Shown one piece after another: positions 24,941 through 33,104 of a stretch of DNA of 38,602 nucleotides; within the stretch, counting starts at the first letter, position 1, and every line of letters begins with the position of its first letter. This DNA is from Saprospiraceae bacterium (GTDB lineage: Bacteria; Bacteroidota; Bacteroidia; Chitinophagales; Saprospiraceae): contig JAHQWA010000540.1 in assembly GCA_019634045.1 (NCBI GenBank), positions 1 through 38,602 on the forward strand, written 5' to 3'. The position numbers were made by a program, and so were the translations under genes. Below the pieces are notes generated by a model. That model was given only the letters and a program-made list of their open reading frames with translations, was not told where the DNA came from and searched no databases.

Positions 24941-27900
24941 TTAGTCTCTCATCAGTACCAACTTTCTCGCCCAAACCCGTTGCTGGGTCTCCAACTGTAC
25001 TACGTACATCCCCCTATTCAGCGCAGCCACTGGCAATTCAATTTGGTGAGGTCCCGCATCAAAGGTTTGAACGGGCTTTCTCCACACTTCCCTACCCGAT
25101 AGATCGAGTAGTTTAACTCCAACTTTCTGCCTGCCCGTCAATTCAAATTGAAGCTGCACAAATTCCCCTAATCCGGGGTTCGGGAAAAGTTTAAAGGCCT
25201 CATTATCCTGCACGAGAAGATCATCTGTGGCAGTCGGCACGCCATTGGGGCCACCGATAAAGATGCCTCTACCGTAGGTAGATACGGCTACTAAGCCATC
25301 CGCCGCTCGACTGCGAACCATCTGCGCGCTGGCGAATCCGATCTCATCCGGTGCTTGCAATTCCCAGAAGGTATTGGCGCCATCCAGGTCTTGTGTCACG
25401 AATACCCCGGTAGTAGTGGCCAAAACATAGTAGGTAGTACCTTCAAAAGGCAAGATGGTTAACCAATTGGTGTGCGGGCCGGGGAGATCTTCGGTGTTGG
25501 CCAGATTCCCGTCGATATTGCTGAAGGTGTTTCCGCCATCCAGAGAATGAAATAATTTCGGCACATTAGAACTTGTAATTACTGCCGCAATTTCATCTGC
25601 ATTTTCCGGGTTGATGGCCACGCACCGTACCCATGATCCAGGGCTTGCCCCAGTGATCGTATGTTTTTCAGTAGGGACGGTAGCGTTTTCAGCGTCCTCT
25701 AGCCGATAGATCTGTGGTGTTTCATCATATTTGTGGACGGCATAGTAAAGAATATCCTTCGGTTCTACCGATAGATCCAAGGCTGTTATTACTGAGGCCT
25801 CGGGCCCAGCCAAACCCTCCGGCTCCTCCCAGTCTGCTGCCTGGAGATCGGAGAATTCTGGTTGTTCATCCAAACGCGTAAAACGAAGTAGCTTATTCTC
25901 CAAGGGATAATACATAGCGGTTTCATCATCCAGGTCCACCACGAAGGGGTTGATGAAGCTATGCGGCCGATTCACCAAGGTGCCCGTCAATCCCAAGAAA
26001 CCTGCATCAAAGGAAGGCAAGCCTTCTTCATTGTATTTCAGTCGATAAGATTGGCCCACCGCCGCATAGACATAGGCATGATTTTTACCCAAAAAAGAAA
26101 ATCCGCCATCTCCTCCAAAAGGGTCCCCAATGCTAGCCTGCGGATCAATGCTATTAGCTCGATCAAGAATGGGGGTACCTCGGTCCTGCGTCCCACCAAT
26201 AATCCGGAAATCCAATGGATCACGAGGTAGCCCGAGGGCATAATAGGTTACTACATTGTAGCCTTTGAATTTGTGCTGCCACTGAATATTGGTGTAAGGC
26301 GTGGCCGACTCTCTCAGGATATTATCGGTCTTAAAAATACCCCCGTCATTTCCGAGCCAGGCCGCACTGGGTTGCGCTGGGTCAAAGACCACGATGTGAT
26401 GATCAACGTGCGAATTGCTATTGATATGATGCTTGGTTATCTCATCGGTACTGGATGTAAATCCATCAAAAGAGCGGGCCAGTTGAACGCCTCCCGCTAT
26501 CACAAAATCTTCATCATCCGGCTTTACATCCAGCTGGGTCAGCCATTCTCCAATGGTAATGGGCAGAACATCATTTTCACCAAAAGCAAAGCGAGGGAGG
26601 TTTGGCGAGCGATCTTCCAGTGTTTGTTGTTCCAAATCAATCTTCATGAGTACCTCGCGGTCGGTCCCTGAACTTAGTTCCTGAAATAGTACATAGCCCA
26701 CTCCCGGATTGGAAGGTGCGAATCGGACCAGCCCCCGATTCAATTGCCAATTCCAGTCGGCAGGGGTCAGGTTGGTCCACGAGGCTCCATCGTCCTCCGA
26801 AAAATAGACCCCTGCGCCGGCACTAGTCGCTCCGGACAAGTAAGCTAATAGGCGACCGTTTTGATCGACATCCACATCACTCCAGGTCGCCTTCTGGGTA
26901 GGGTCGCCAGCAGGTCTCGCGCCTATACCCCCTGAAAAATAGGTAGTCAGCACTTCCTCCGCGGATCTGGCCCGGTTACTAACCCGGAATTCATCGATAA
27001 GGCCGTCCATGGAGCCGCCTTGCTCTCGGCCAACACGAATGATATCTCCCGAATTATCTGGGATCGTATAGTTGACAAGACTTTTGCTAACCAGGGCGCC
27101 ATTTTCATAATAGGCAATTTCATTGCCTCCCCAGGTGAAGGCCAGGTGGACCCATTCTCCCTTTTTCCAATGTTGGGTAGAACCCGCAGCTATCGCCCAG
27201 TCCTGGCCGGGGATATCTCCTGCCGTATGGATGATCTCAATGATAGATTCAACGTGGTGAATAAAAATGGCGTCGGGAAATTCTCCAACGAGTACCATAT
27301 CGTGTTCGCTGGTGGTAAAACTATCCCAATTGGGTTTGAACCAGAATTCAACAGTCCCCTCTCTACCGCTGAATACTTCTGCTTTAGGCCAGTTGAATTG
27401 AGCGTTATTATCCATGAATGCACCCAGTCCATGCACCCCTTCCTCATAGCTAATCTCCGTACTGTAGCTGGGTAAATTCCCGCCTAGATTGGTTAAATCT
27501 TCTTCAAAAGGTAGCAGAATCTTTGCCGCAGTGTCTGCTTGCAAGGGAACTACGTCTACCATAGGGATATCCAATGGCTCCGGCAAACTGTGGCTAAAAC
27601 TTTGCAGGCCATTGCTGGACCTTTTCACCCCATACCCATTGGTAGCCACGAAAACGCTGCCCGTAGTTGGACTTACAGCTACTTTACTGTTGTAGATAAA
27701 GGGATTTTGATCACAGTAGTCGCCACAAAAGAGGAATGGAGCTCCCCCTAAGATGTTTTCATTCACACGCTGGTAGTCGTGCACAGCAATGGATTCATCC
27801 TGATCAAGGGCATATTGATACAATTCCCAGCTTTCTCCATTGTCAGTAGATCGATAGATACCACCCCCAAAGAAATTAGCGCCTGCGCCTACCAATTCTC

Positions 27901-28414
27901 CCGTTACGGCATACCAATGATCCGGTTCCAAGGGATCTTGCGCTATGGACATAATGCTTTCATTGGCAATCAGGCCGGGAATATGTTTCCAGTTTTCTCC
28001 ATCATCGGTAGATTTCCAGATGCCTCCACGTACGCCTCCTGTTATCACGACTTTACTATCTCGACGATCCAGCGCAATAGCTCGGGTTCGTCCTCCCACA
28101 TTATTAGGTCCCGCTTCTTCCCATACCAAGTTATTTTGCTGCCCTCGAACTTGGATCTGTTCCTTGAATGTATTGATCAGTCGCTGTTTTTGCATGGGAC
28201 TCCAAAGTGGAACCTCGTTCGTCTGTGGATCCTTGTACAACTGCTCAAAATAAGCCCGCTTCGCGGCCATCCGTTCCGCTCTAGGCATTTCATTGTCACT
28301 AGCAACACTCAGCAATGTCTTCCCTTGGGAAGGGAGCAGAGCAAAAACGAAGATGCTGGCAACGCCCAATAGTAGGACAGCTACCACTAGGGTATAACGA
28401 CTGATAGTTTTCAT
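24941..28414 (-). CDS. Sortilin/BNR beta-propeller protein with inserted LamG-like domain and T9SS sorting domain
   Basis: The product is 1157 residues from the ATG at 28414, with a signal segment (SRYTLVVAVLLLGVASIFVF). Residues about 90-290 and 510-1010 form VPS10/sortilin-type BNR blades with Asp-box motifs (STDDGENW, STDNGESW, SEDDGASW, SLDGGNTF). Residues about 300-490 form an inserted concanavalin A-like/LamG domain (LLPFEEDLTNLGG, GTVEFWFKP, WVHLAFTWGGN, GLIDEFRVSNRARS). The C-terminal 80 residues form a T9SS type A sorting domain (LFPNPGLGEFVQLQFEL, LDLSGREVW, RGMYVVQLE). It is probably a large surface or released protein. An ATG 24 codons upstream (28486) would begin inside the MITE-like element and is rejected as the ancestral start. 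Confidence 0.9.
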   Translation of the reverse strand: MKTISRYTLVVAVLLLGVASIFVFALLPSQGKTLLSVASDNEMPRAERMAAKRAYFEQLYKDPQTNEVPLWSPMQKQRLINTFKEQIQVRGQQNNLVWEEAGPNNVGGRTRAIALDRRDSKVVITGGVRGGIWKSTDDGENWKHIPGLIANESIMSIAQDPLEPDHWYAVTGELVGAGANFFGGGIYRSTDNGESWELYQYALDQDESIAVHDYQRVNENILGGAPFLFCGDYCDQNPFIYNSKVAVSPTTGSVFVATNGYGVKRSSNGLQSFSHSLPEPLDIPMVDVVPLQADTAAKILLPFEEDLTNLGGNLPSYSTEISYEEGVHGLGAFMDNNAQFNWPKAEVFSGREGTVEFWFKPNWDSFTTSEHDMVLVGEFPDAIFIHHVESIIEIIHTAGDIPGQDWAIAAGSTQHWKKGEWVHLAFTWGGNEIAYYENGALVSKSLVNYTIPDNSGDIIRVGREQGGSMDGLIDEFRVSNRARSAEEVLTTYFSGGIGARPAGDPTQKATWSDVDVDQNGRLLAYLSGATSAGAGVYFSEDDGASWTNLTPADWNWQLNRGLVRFAPSNPGVGYVLFQELSSGTDREVLMKIDLEQQTLEDRSPNLPRFAFGENDVLPITIGEWLTQLDVKPDDEDFVIAGGVQLARSFDGFTSSTDEITKHHINSNSHVDHHIVVFDPAQPSAAWLGNDGGIFKTDNILRESATPYTNIQWQHKFKGYNVVTYYALGLPRDPLDFRIIGGTQDRGTPILDRANSIDPQASIGDPFGGDGGFSFLGKNHAYVYAAVGQSYRLKYNEEGLPSFDAGFLGLTGTLVNRPHSFINPFVVDLDDETAMYYPLENKLLRFTRLDEQPEFSDLQAADWEEPEGLAGPEASVITALDLSVEPKDILYYAVHKYDETPQIYRLEDAENATVPTEKHTITGASPGSWVRCVAINPENADEIAAVITSSNVPKLFHSLDGGNTFSNIDGNLANTEDLPGPHTNWLTILPFEGTTYYVLATTTGVFVTQDLDGANTFWELQAPDEIGFASAQMVRSRAADGLVAVSTYGRGIFIGGPNGVPTATDDLLVQDNEAFKLFPNPGLGEFVQLQFELTGRQKVGVKLLDLSGREVWRKPVQTFDAGPHQIELPVAALNRGMYVVQLETQQRVWARKLVLMRD

Positions 28415-28429
28415 AGGTCTATGAAATAT

Positions 28430-28555
28430 GGTTCTTAGGCAAATCTCGTGTTTCGAGACACTCAAAAATGAAATGCAAGGCTTCACTGACAGTGATTGTC
28501 AGTGGGTACTTATTCATCTCCTTTTATGACAGTCCACGAGATTTGTCTAAGAAGG
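28430..28555. mobile_element. MITE-like element: 19-bp terminal inverted repeats and 8-bp target duplication
   Basis: TTCTTAGGCAAATCTCGTG (28432-28450) is the inverted counterpart, with one mismatch, of CACGAGATTTGTCTAAGAA (28535-28553). The 126-bp unit, including two flanking G residues at each end, is bounded by perfect 8-bp direct repeats TGAAATAT (28422-28429 and 28556-28563), as expected of a target-site duplication. Its centre holds a second perfect inverted repeat, CACTGACA (28484-28491) / TGTCAGTG (28497-28504), with a 5-nt loop, so the whole unit can fold into one long hairpin. It encodes nothing of its own. It lies 15 nt upstream of the propeller gene's ATG, so it would form most of that gene's leader. 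Confidence 0.6.
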
Positions 28556-28563
28556 TGAAATAT

Positions 28564-28703
28564 TTGCTGGTGTAAAACACAATTACTGGCAAGAGAACTA
28601 AATGTACAAAAAGCTTAGGAAATGGGCGTTGAGAAGGGAGTTTAAGTTGAGGAAATGCCCATAGTCATACAAATTGCAGCAATTCAATATTCCATCCACA
28701 AAA
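28564..28703. repeat. Intergenic hairpin resembling one at 35491-35626
   Basis: GAAATGGGC (28619-28627), AGAAGGGAGT (28632-28641) and ATGCCC (28655-28660) are followed by the palindrome AATTGC-A-GCAATT (28672-28684). ATGGGC and GCCCAT (28622-28627 against 28657-28662) can pair. The same series of words occurs at 35491-35626, suggesting a shared small repeat family. No gene is seen here. Confidence 0.35.
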
Positions 28704-29093
28704 CTAGTGGGCACTGGACACCCGAAACTTCCCCAACGTAGCTAGGCTATTTAAGATCAATCCAAAAGAATTAATCAAAATAGCGATCAGCCCTACTAAA
28801 AATGAATGATATAATTCTGGAGATTGGCTCAACAACCTAAAGTGGCTGATGATCCCACCATACCCCAGAATCAAAATTGATACAAGCATCAACACTCTAT
28901 ACAAATTGATCTGCTTGAATTGTGCTGCGAGCAGAAAAAGCCCATAGATGGCCATTACGAAAATACCAGACAAGGGGGCAGTCGGCGTTAATGGCTTTCC
29001 ACTTTTTGACAAAACCACCCAACTGACCACATTGAATAGAATTCCAAGCACACAATACAGCCATTGCCCCTTAAGCAGTTTTTGTAGAGCCAT
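28704..29093 (-). CDS. Four-TM membrane protein, unknown function
   Basis: The product is 129 residues with four hydrophobic segments (WLYCVLGILFNVVSWVVL, LSGIFVMAIYGLFLLA, LYRVLMLVSILILGYGGI, FLVGLIAILINSFGLIL). It contains no motif that I recognise. Its ATG overlaps the stop codon of the S10 peptidase gene by one base (TAATG), so it is translationally coupled to that enzyme and may be its membrane partner, or simply share its expression. Confidence 0.75.
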   Translation of the reverse strand: MALQKLLKGQWLYCVLGILFNVVSWVVLSKSGKPLTPTAPLSGIFVMAIYGLFLLAAQFKQINLYRVLMLVSILILGYGGIISHFRLLSQSPELYHSFLVGLIAILINSFGLILNSLATLGKFRVSSAH

Positions 29094-30607
29094 TACTTGC
29101 TTTTTCCGATTAGAAATTGCCTGATATCTGCCGCTAACGCCTTGAGATCTGGCTCATGCGTATACATCATATGTCCAGCTTCATAGTATTTCATCAAGAT
29201 TCGATCCTTCAGTATACCGTGTCGGGCAAAGGTGTACTCGGCGTCGAAGAAAGGCGTAACCAAATCGTAATAGCCATTGGCTACCAAAACGTCTAGGTCT
29301 TTATTTTGCCGCAAGGCATCACTTAATTGCCTGGACACATTCACGTAATGTGGTTCCCAGCCCTTATCCTTGGGCACCGGGCGCCAATTCCATTTGGGGT
29401 AAAGTTCGCGATTGGAGGTGAGGTAAGGGCGCGGTATATCCACCTGCAGGTCTGCGCTCATATAATGCATCAAAGCAGCAGTATAGGCACTTGAAATAGA
29501 ATTGCTGGCGACATCGCCTAAGGTTGGACGCTCTGCCATCACATCGGACTCTGCCCCTTTGTAACGGCTATCCAAACGACCGACGACCAAGCCTTGATCT
29601 CTTAGTAATTCCTTGACATAGCGAGGTACCAGTACGCGTAGATCCGATTGCAATAAATAGGAAGCCTCCAAACCTAAAAAGTAGGCCATTTTTTCGGCCA
29701 CTTCCTTCCGCTTCTGATCGGACAAGGTATTTCCTCGGAATAGGGCTGGGGCATAGACATCCAGCGAAAAGTCTCTGGCTTCCTGAACAAAATCTTCCAG
29801 GCTTTTACCTTGCCCTGCTTTTTTATGATACCAAGCGGTAGCGGCCATCGTAGGGAAATAAGTCACGAAAGCCACTAAGTTGTCATGTACAGGAGTAGAG
29901 CCAGTATAATCCAGGGCTTGGGAAATCAAGATCAAGCCGTTTAGGGCCATGCTCTGTCCGCCACCACTGAGCTGCTTAGCCACTCCGGCGGCCCGGGTCG
30001 TCCCAAAGCTTTCCCCTGCGATATACTTCGGCGAATTCCAGCGTTTATTTTCTCTGACCCATATCCGGATGAATTCGGCCACGGAAGCGGCATCCTCATT
30101 CAAGCCCCAATACGTCTCCGTCTTCCCCCCGCCTATCACCCGACTGTAGCCGGTTCCGATCGGGTCAATAAAAACGAGATCGGTAAGATCCAATAGCCCA
30201 TATGGGTTATCGATAATCGGATACGGGGCGGCACCATCATCTTCATTGGCTTCACTGTCCACTTGAACTAGCTTAGGACCGAACAATCCCATATGCAACC
30301 AAACCGAGGCAGAGCCTGGGCCTCCATTGAAGACAAAGGTCACTGGTCTTCGGCTACTATCCTTCTCTCCCACCTTGGTATAGCTTACCGACCAAAGGGC
30401 TGCGACGGGTTTTCCTTTCTCATCTAATAAATACGTTTCTTTCGCCTTTGCTCGATAGGAAATCTCTTGTCCCCCAAACACACCTTGATGTTGACTCGTA
30501 AACACTCTTGGTGGCTCCATGACTTTAGCGGCGGAACTGTCCTGCGCCGCTAGATCAACAAGACACACTAGAGCAAAAAGTACCAGTAGAAAGGTTTTAC
30601 ATTGCAT
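29093..30607 (-). CDS. S10 family serine carboxypeptidase-like protein, secreted
   Basis: The product is 504 residues with a signal peptide (FLLVLFALVCLVDLAAQ). It shows the S10 alpha/beta hydrolase landmarks in order: the oxyanion segment VFNGGPGSASVW, the IDPIGTGYSR loop, the nucleophile elbow AGESFGTTRA (S200), an aspartate in LVANGYYDLVTPF and the histidine in YYEAGHMMYTH. Family members remove C-terminal residues from peptides; bacterial homologues are common in secreted peptide catabolism. It is transcribed away from the second ECF sigma gene, whose start is 144 nt away, and is followed by a coupled four-TM protein. Confidence 0.93.
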   Translation of the reverse strand: MQCKTFLLVLFALVCLVDLAAQDSSAAKVMEPPRVFTSQHQGVFGGQEISYRAKAKETYLLDEKGKPVAALWSVSYTKVGEKDSSRRPVTFVFNGGPGSASVWLHMGLFGPKLVQVDSEANEDDGAAPYPIIDNPYGLLDLTDLVFIDPIGTGYSRVIGGGKTETYWGLNEDAASVAEFIRIWVRENKRWNSPKYIAGESFGTTRAAGVAKQLSGGGQSMALNGLILISQALDYTGSTPVHDNLVAFVTYFPTMAATAWYHKKAGQGKSLEDFVQEARDFSLDVYAPALFRGNTLSDQKRKEVAEKMAYFLGLEASYLLQSDLRVLVPRYVKELLRDQGLVVGRLDSRYKGAESDVMAERPTLGDVASNSISSAYTAALMHYMSADLQVDIPRPYLTSNRELYPKWNWRPVPKDKGWEPHYVNVSRQLSDALRQNKDLDVLVANGYYDLVTPFFDAEYTFARHGILKDRILMKYYEAGHMMYTHEPDLKALAADIRQFLIGKSK

Positions 30608-30751
30608 ATTCGACCAATTTGTGGATTTTCATCAATGATAAAAAAAATTTAGGGACAATGTCACCTTTCCTAATTTTATGACACTAGAAGAATTGAAGGG
30701 AACGAATTGCAGGAATTGTAAGGAGTAAAATTTTACCAAGACCAAGTCTTT

Positions 30752-31273
30752 ATGCATCAGCAAAAACAGGAACGATTTCTTAAGCTATACAAAGGGGTTC
30801 ATGACCGCTTTGAACGGTTTTGTAGAGCTCGTGCCTGTGGAGATATGCCCTATGAAGATCTGATGAATGAAAGCTTGCTCATTGCTTTCCAAAAGATTGA
30901 TCAATTGGAAAAAGAGAGTTCCTTCCTCCCTTTCTTAATCGGCATTAGCCGACGCCTCTTGGCTAATCACCGGCGCAAGCAAAAAGCGGTAGCCGCCGCC
31001 GATGAGACGATCCTGCTCAATCATGCCGACCCGGAAGACCAGGTCAATAAACAGCTGAATGTGGCCTTCTTACATAAAGCTTTGGCCTTTTTGCCGGAGG
31101 CCCAACGGGAGGCGCTCATCTTATTTGAGATTACGGGGTTCAGCATTAAGGAAATCGCTCAATTACAAGACAGTAGCGAATCCGCCGTAAAACAACGACT
31201 GTCCAGAGGAAGAAAAGGCTTAGCTGCCGCGATTAAGAACAAACTACTGCTCAAAACGGGAGATACCCTATGA
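30752..31273 (+). CDS. ECF (sigma-70 family) RNA polymerase sigma factor
   Basis: The product is 173 residues. Region 2 lies at about residues 15-75 (MPYEDLMNESLLIAFQKID, FLIGISRRLLANHRRK). Region 4 lies at about 115-165 (LPEAQREALILFEITGFSIKEIAQLQ, ESAVKQRLSRGRKGLA). The stop codon overlaps the next ATG (ATGA), coupling it to a one-TM protein that is the likely anti-sigma factor. The palindrome-like AATTGCAGGAATT (30705-30717) lies 35 nt before the ATG. Compared with the sigma factor at 21359 it has its own, different set of downstream genes, so it is a separate signalling unit. Confidence 0.93.
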   Translation: MHQQKQERFLKLYKGVHDRFERFCRARACGDMPYEDLMNESLLIAFQKIDQLEKESSFLPFLIGISRRLLANHRRKQKAVAAADETILLNHADPEDQVNKQLNVAFLHKALAFLPEAQREALILFEITGFSIKEIAQLQDSSESAVKQRLSRGRKGLAAAIKNKLLLKTGDTL

Positions 31274-32310
31274 AAAAGGAAGATCGAATTATATCATCGC
31301 TATTCGAAGAGGCCCGCCAGGAAGCACCAAAGGTCTCCTTTGAGCAAATGGCTCAACACCTAGGCCAGCAGGCACCGGTACCTCCCGCTGAACCGACCAG
31401 TCTAAGCTCGGCGGTCAAACAGCTTTTACTAAAGAACATTGGACTCAACAGTATAATTCTAGTGGTAGGGGCAGGTTTAGTGTATTACGGTTTGACACCT
31501 TCCACATCAACACCCGAGACATCAGCCCTTTCGCAAGTGGAAGTGGCTGAAGATTCACTCCCATCAGCTTCCCCAATCCTACCGATTGCGCAACCGCTGA
31601 TTCAAACCCAAAAAGCAGCTTTACCTTCCCCTTCACTACTTTCGGATACTGAACTAAAACAAAAAAGAAAATTTAAGCCGCTTACCCCTAATTTAATGGC
31701 TACGCCTGCAACTAGCAGTGACTCAGATTCTAGCACCATTGTGATAACTAATCCCGTAGAAGACAACCTCCCATCAACCCAAAGCGGTCCAGTTGGCCCC
31801 AGCATGGACTCTATTCCATCCGGCAAAACGCCCGCCAATTCCCCCGATCCCTTGATCCAAGATGGAACTCAGAAGGGCCCCAACCCTCCTGCCGTACCTC
31901 AACCATCAGATTCCCTCCTGATGTCAGGATTCACCATACAGGATAAGATCAAAATTGACACGACTGATATATATAGGACAACCCCAATCATTCTAAAGAA
32001 CTCTTACAACCAGGACGCCACCAATGAATTCTTTACGCTGCTGAGCTCTTATGGCTTTAACTTGAAGAAAAAGAAACATCGATTCAAGGATGGATTAGTC
32101 CGTAATATATCCATTCACTTAACCCACAAAGAAGGCTTAGACTTCAAACTCAAAGCCGTACGCTTCAAACAGCTGGAGTTCAAATTATACTTTGATGAAT
32201 CGGATCAATTATATGGATTCTCCGTGCGTATGAATAATAATCAAGAAAAGAAAGAGAAGATCATAAGCCTCAAGGCCAAAGGTCATATCACACAGCAATA
32301 CCGCTACTAG
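31270..32310 (+). CDS. Single-TM anti-sigma-like protein with a periplasmic sensor-like domain
   Basis: The product is 346 residues. Residues 1-55 are cytoplasmic and helical (MKKEDRIISSLFEEARQEAP, FEQMAQHLGQQ), followed by a TM helix at about 58-75 (IGLNSIILVVGAGLVYYG). A long Pro/Ser/Thr-rich periplasmic linker (about 78-225) leads to a C-terminal alpha/beta domain of about 100 residues (LLSSYGFNLKKKKHRF, ISIHLTHKEGLDFKL, LEFKLYFDESDQLYGFSVR). The ATGA overlap with the sigma gene and this topology make it a likely anti-sigma factor, although no zinc motif is seen. The C-terminal domain is clearly related to the next gene's product. The family is not one I recognise. Confidence 0.82.
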   Translation: MKKEDRIISSLFEEARQEAPKVSFEQMAQHLGQQAPVPPAEPTSLSSAVKQLLLKNIGLNSIILVVGAGLVYYGLTPSTSTPETSALSQVEVAEDSLPSASPILPIAQPLIQTQKAALPSPSLLSDTELKQKRKFKPLTPNLMATPATSSDSDSSTIVITNPVEDNLPSTQSGPVGPSMDSIPSGKTPANSPDPLIQDGTQKGPNPPAVPQPSDSLLMSGFTIQDKIKIDTTDIYRTTPIILKNSYNQDATNEFFTLLSSYGFNLKKKKHRFKDGLVRNISIHLTHKEGLDFKLKAVRFKQLEFKLYFDESDQLYGFSVRMNNNQEKKEKIISLKAKGHITQQYRY

Positions 32311-32399
32311 GTGAGGCCTAAACGGAGGGTCTTCGTCGACAGCTAGATCTCATCCCAAGCAAGTCTCCTGTATTTCTTTACCACATAAAAGTATTTATT

Positions 32400-32843
32400 A
32401 TGAAGGTTATCACCCTACTGATGGCCTTGGGATTTCTTTGCCCAAGCCCCAACACAAGTGTCGCCCCTGTTCAAGAAGAAGTAATCGTGCTTAGTTTGCA
32501 CAAACAAGACAGCAAAACGGAAATTGATCAATTCCTCAACCAGCTCAAGCAACATGGCCTAGCGCTGAAAAAACAATCCTTTTCCCGCAGCTTAGGTAAG
32601 ATCAAGCGTTTTAAACTCCAGATCACACATCCCGAAGGACTGGATTGGAAAATCAAAGGTCAGGGTTTCACCACCTTCGAGTTGCGCCTCCATCTTGACG
32701 CTAAAAAGAAAGTACAACAGTTTTCTTACCGCTTCAATGAAAAGGGGGACTACTCTAAACCCTTGAGTCTTCTCTCTTATGGCAAAAGCGATTATCAATT
32801 TAGAGGGAAGCATTGCGCTAGCACTTCTTTTATTATGCAGTAG
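32400..32843 (+). CDS. Secreted stand-alone copy of the anti-sigma periplasmic domain
   Basis: The product is 147 residues with a signal peptide (MKVITLLMALGFLCPSPNTS). The mature part repeats the layout of the C-terminal domain of the upstream anti-sigma-like protein: FLNQLKQHGLALKKQSFSR, then LQITHPEGLDWKIKGQGF and FELRLHLDAKKKVQQFSYRF. The HLTHKEGLDFKLK / QITHPEGLDWKIK pairing is the clearest. It lies 89 nt after that gene. It could compete for, or report, the same signal as the membrane protein. Family unknown. Confidence 0.75.
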   Translation: MKVITLLMALGFLCPSPNTSVAPVQEEVIVLSLHKQDSKTEIDQFLNQLKQHGLALKKQSFSRSLGKIKRFKLQITHPEGLDWKIKGQGFTTFELRLHLDAKKKVQQFSYRFNEKGDYSKPLSLLSYGKSDYQFRGKHCASTSFIMQ

Positions 32844-32858
32844 TAGGTCCAATAGTTC

Positions 32859-32907
32859 ATAGTTGAATGTTTAAAGGAGTATATCCGCCCCCTAAACGTT
32901 CAACTAT
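32859..32907. repeat. 15-bp-stem hairpin after the sigma/anti-sigma cluster
   Basis: ATAGTTGAATGTTTA (32859-32873) pairs with TAAACGTTCAACTAT (32893-32907) over 15 positions, with one G-U pair and a 19-nt loop. It lies 15 nt past the stop codon of the secreted twin gene and is followed by a T/C-rich tract. It is most likely the 3' end of the operon, though the T-run is not continuous. The rest of the gap up to 33104 holds only the promoter candidate at 33011. Confidence 0.5.
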
Positions 32908-33010
32908 AAACGCTCTTTCTACACTTCTTCTTAATCTGCGTTTCCTACTTGTTTAACGGATAAAAACCCCGATTCACCTTTTTCAACTGGACTTCAGCAG
33001 TCGGTTCGCC

Positions 33011-33018
33011 TAAGTTTG
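33011..33018 (+). promoter_or_regulatory. Candidate -7 promoter element for the outer-membrane barrel gene
   Basis: TAAGTTTG is an exact TAnnTTTG match 87 nt upstream of the ATG at 33105. No TTTG is seen at the ideal -33 position, so support is partial. Confidence 0.35.
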
Positions 33019-33104
33019 TATCATCGAAACAGCAAAGAGCGACTTGTCAACACCTGCTCCTTACTGCTTCCAACATTACTACTATAAACAAAAGCTTAAA
33101 AGCC

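Noticed and set aside
27020..28372. Several plus-strand open frames opposite the propeller gene
   Set aside because: They lie fully opposite a gene with clear Asp-box and LamG motifs and show no domain of their own.
28430..28486. Upstream start of the propeller protein at 28486
   Set aside because: It would begin inside the MITE-like element; the added residues (MKPCISFLSVSKHEICL) precede the signal segment and look like translated leader.
32859..32907. The long hairpin as a second mobile element
   Set aside because: No target-site duplication is visible on its flanks and its place right after an operon fits a transcript end better.
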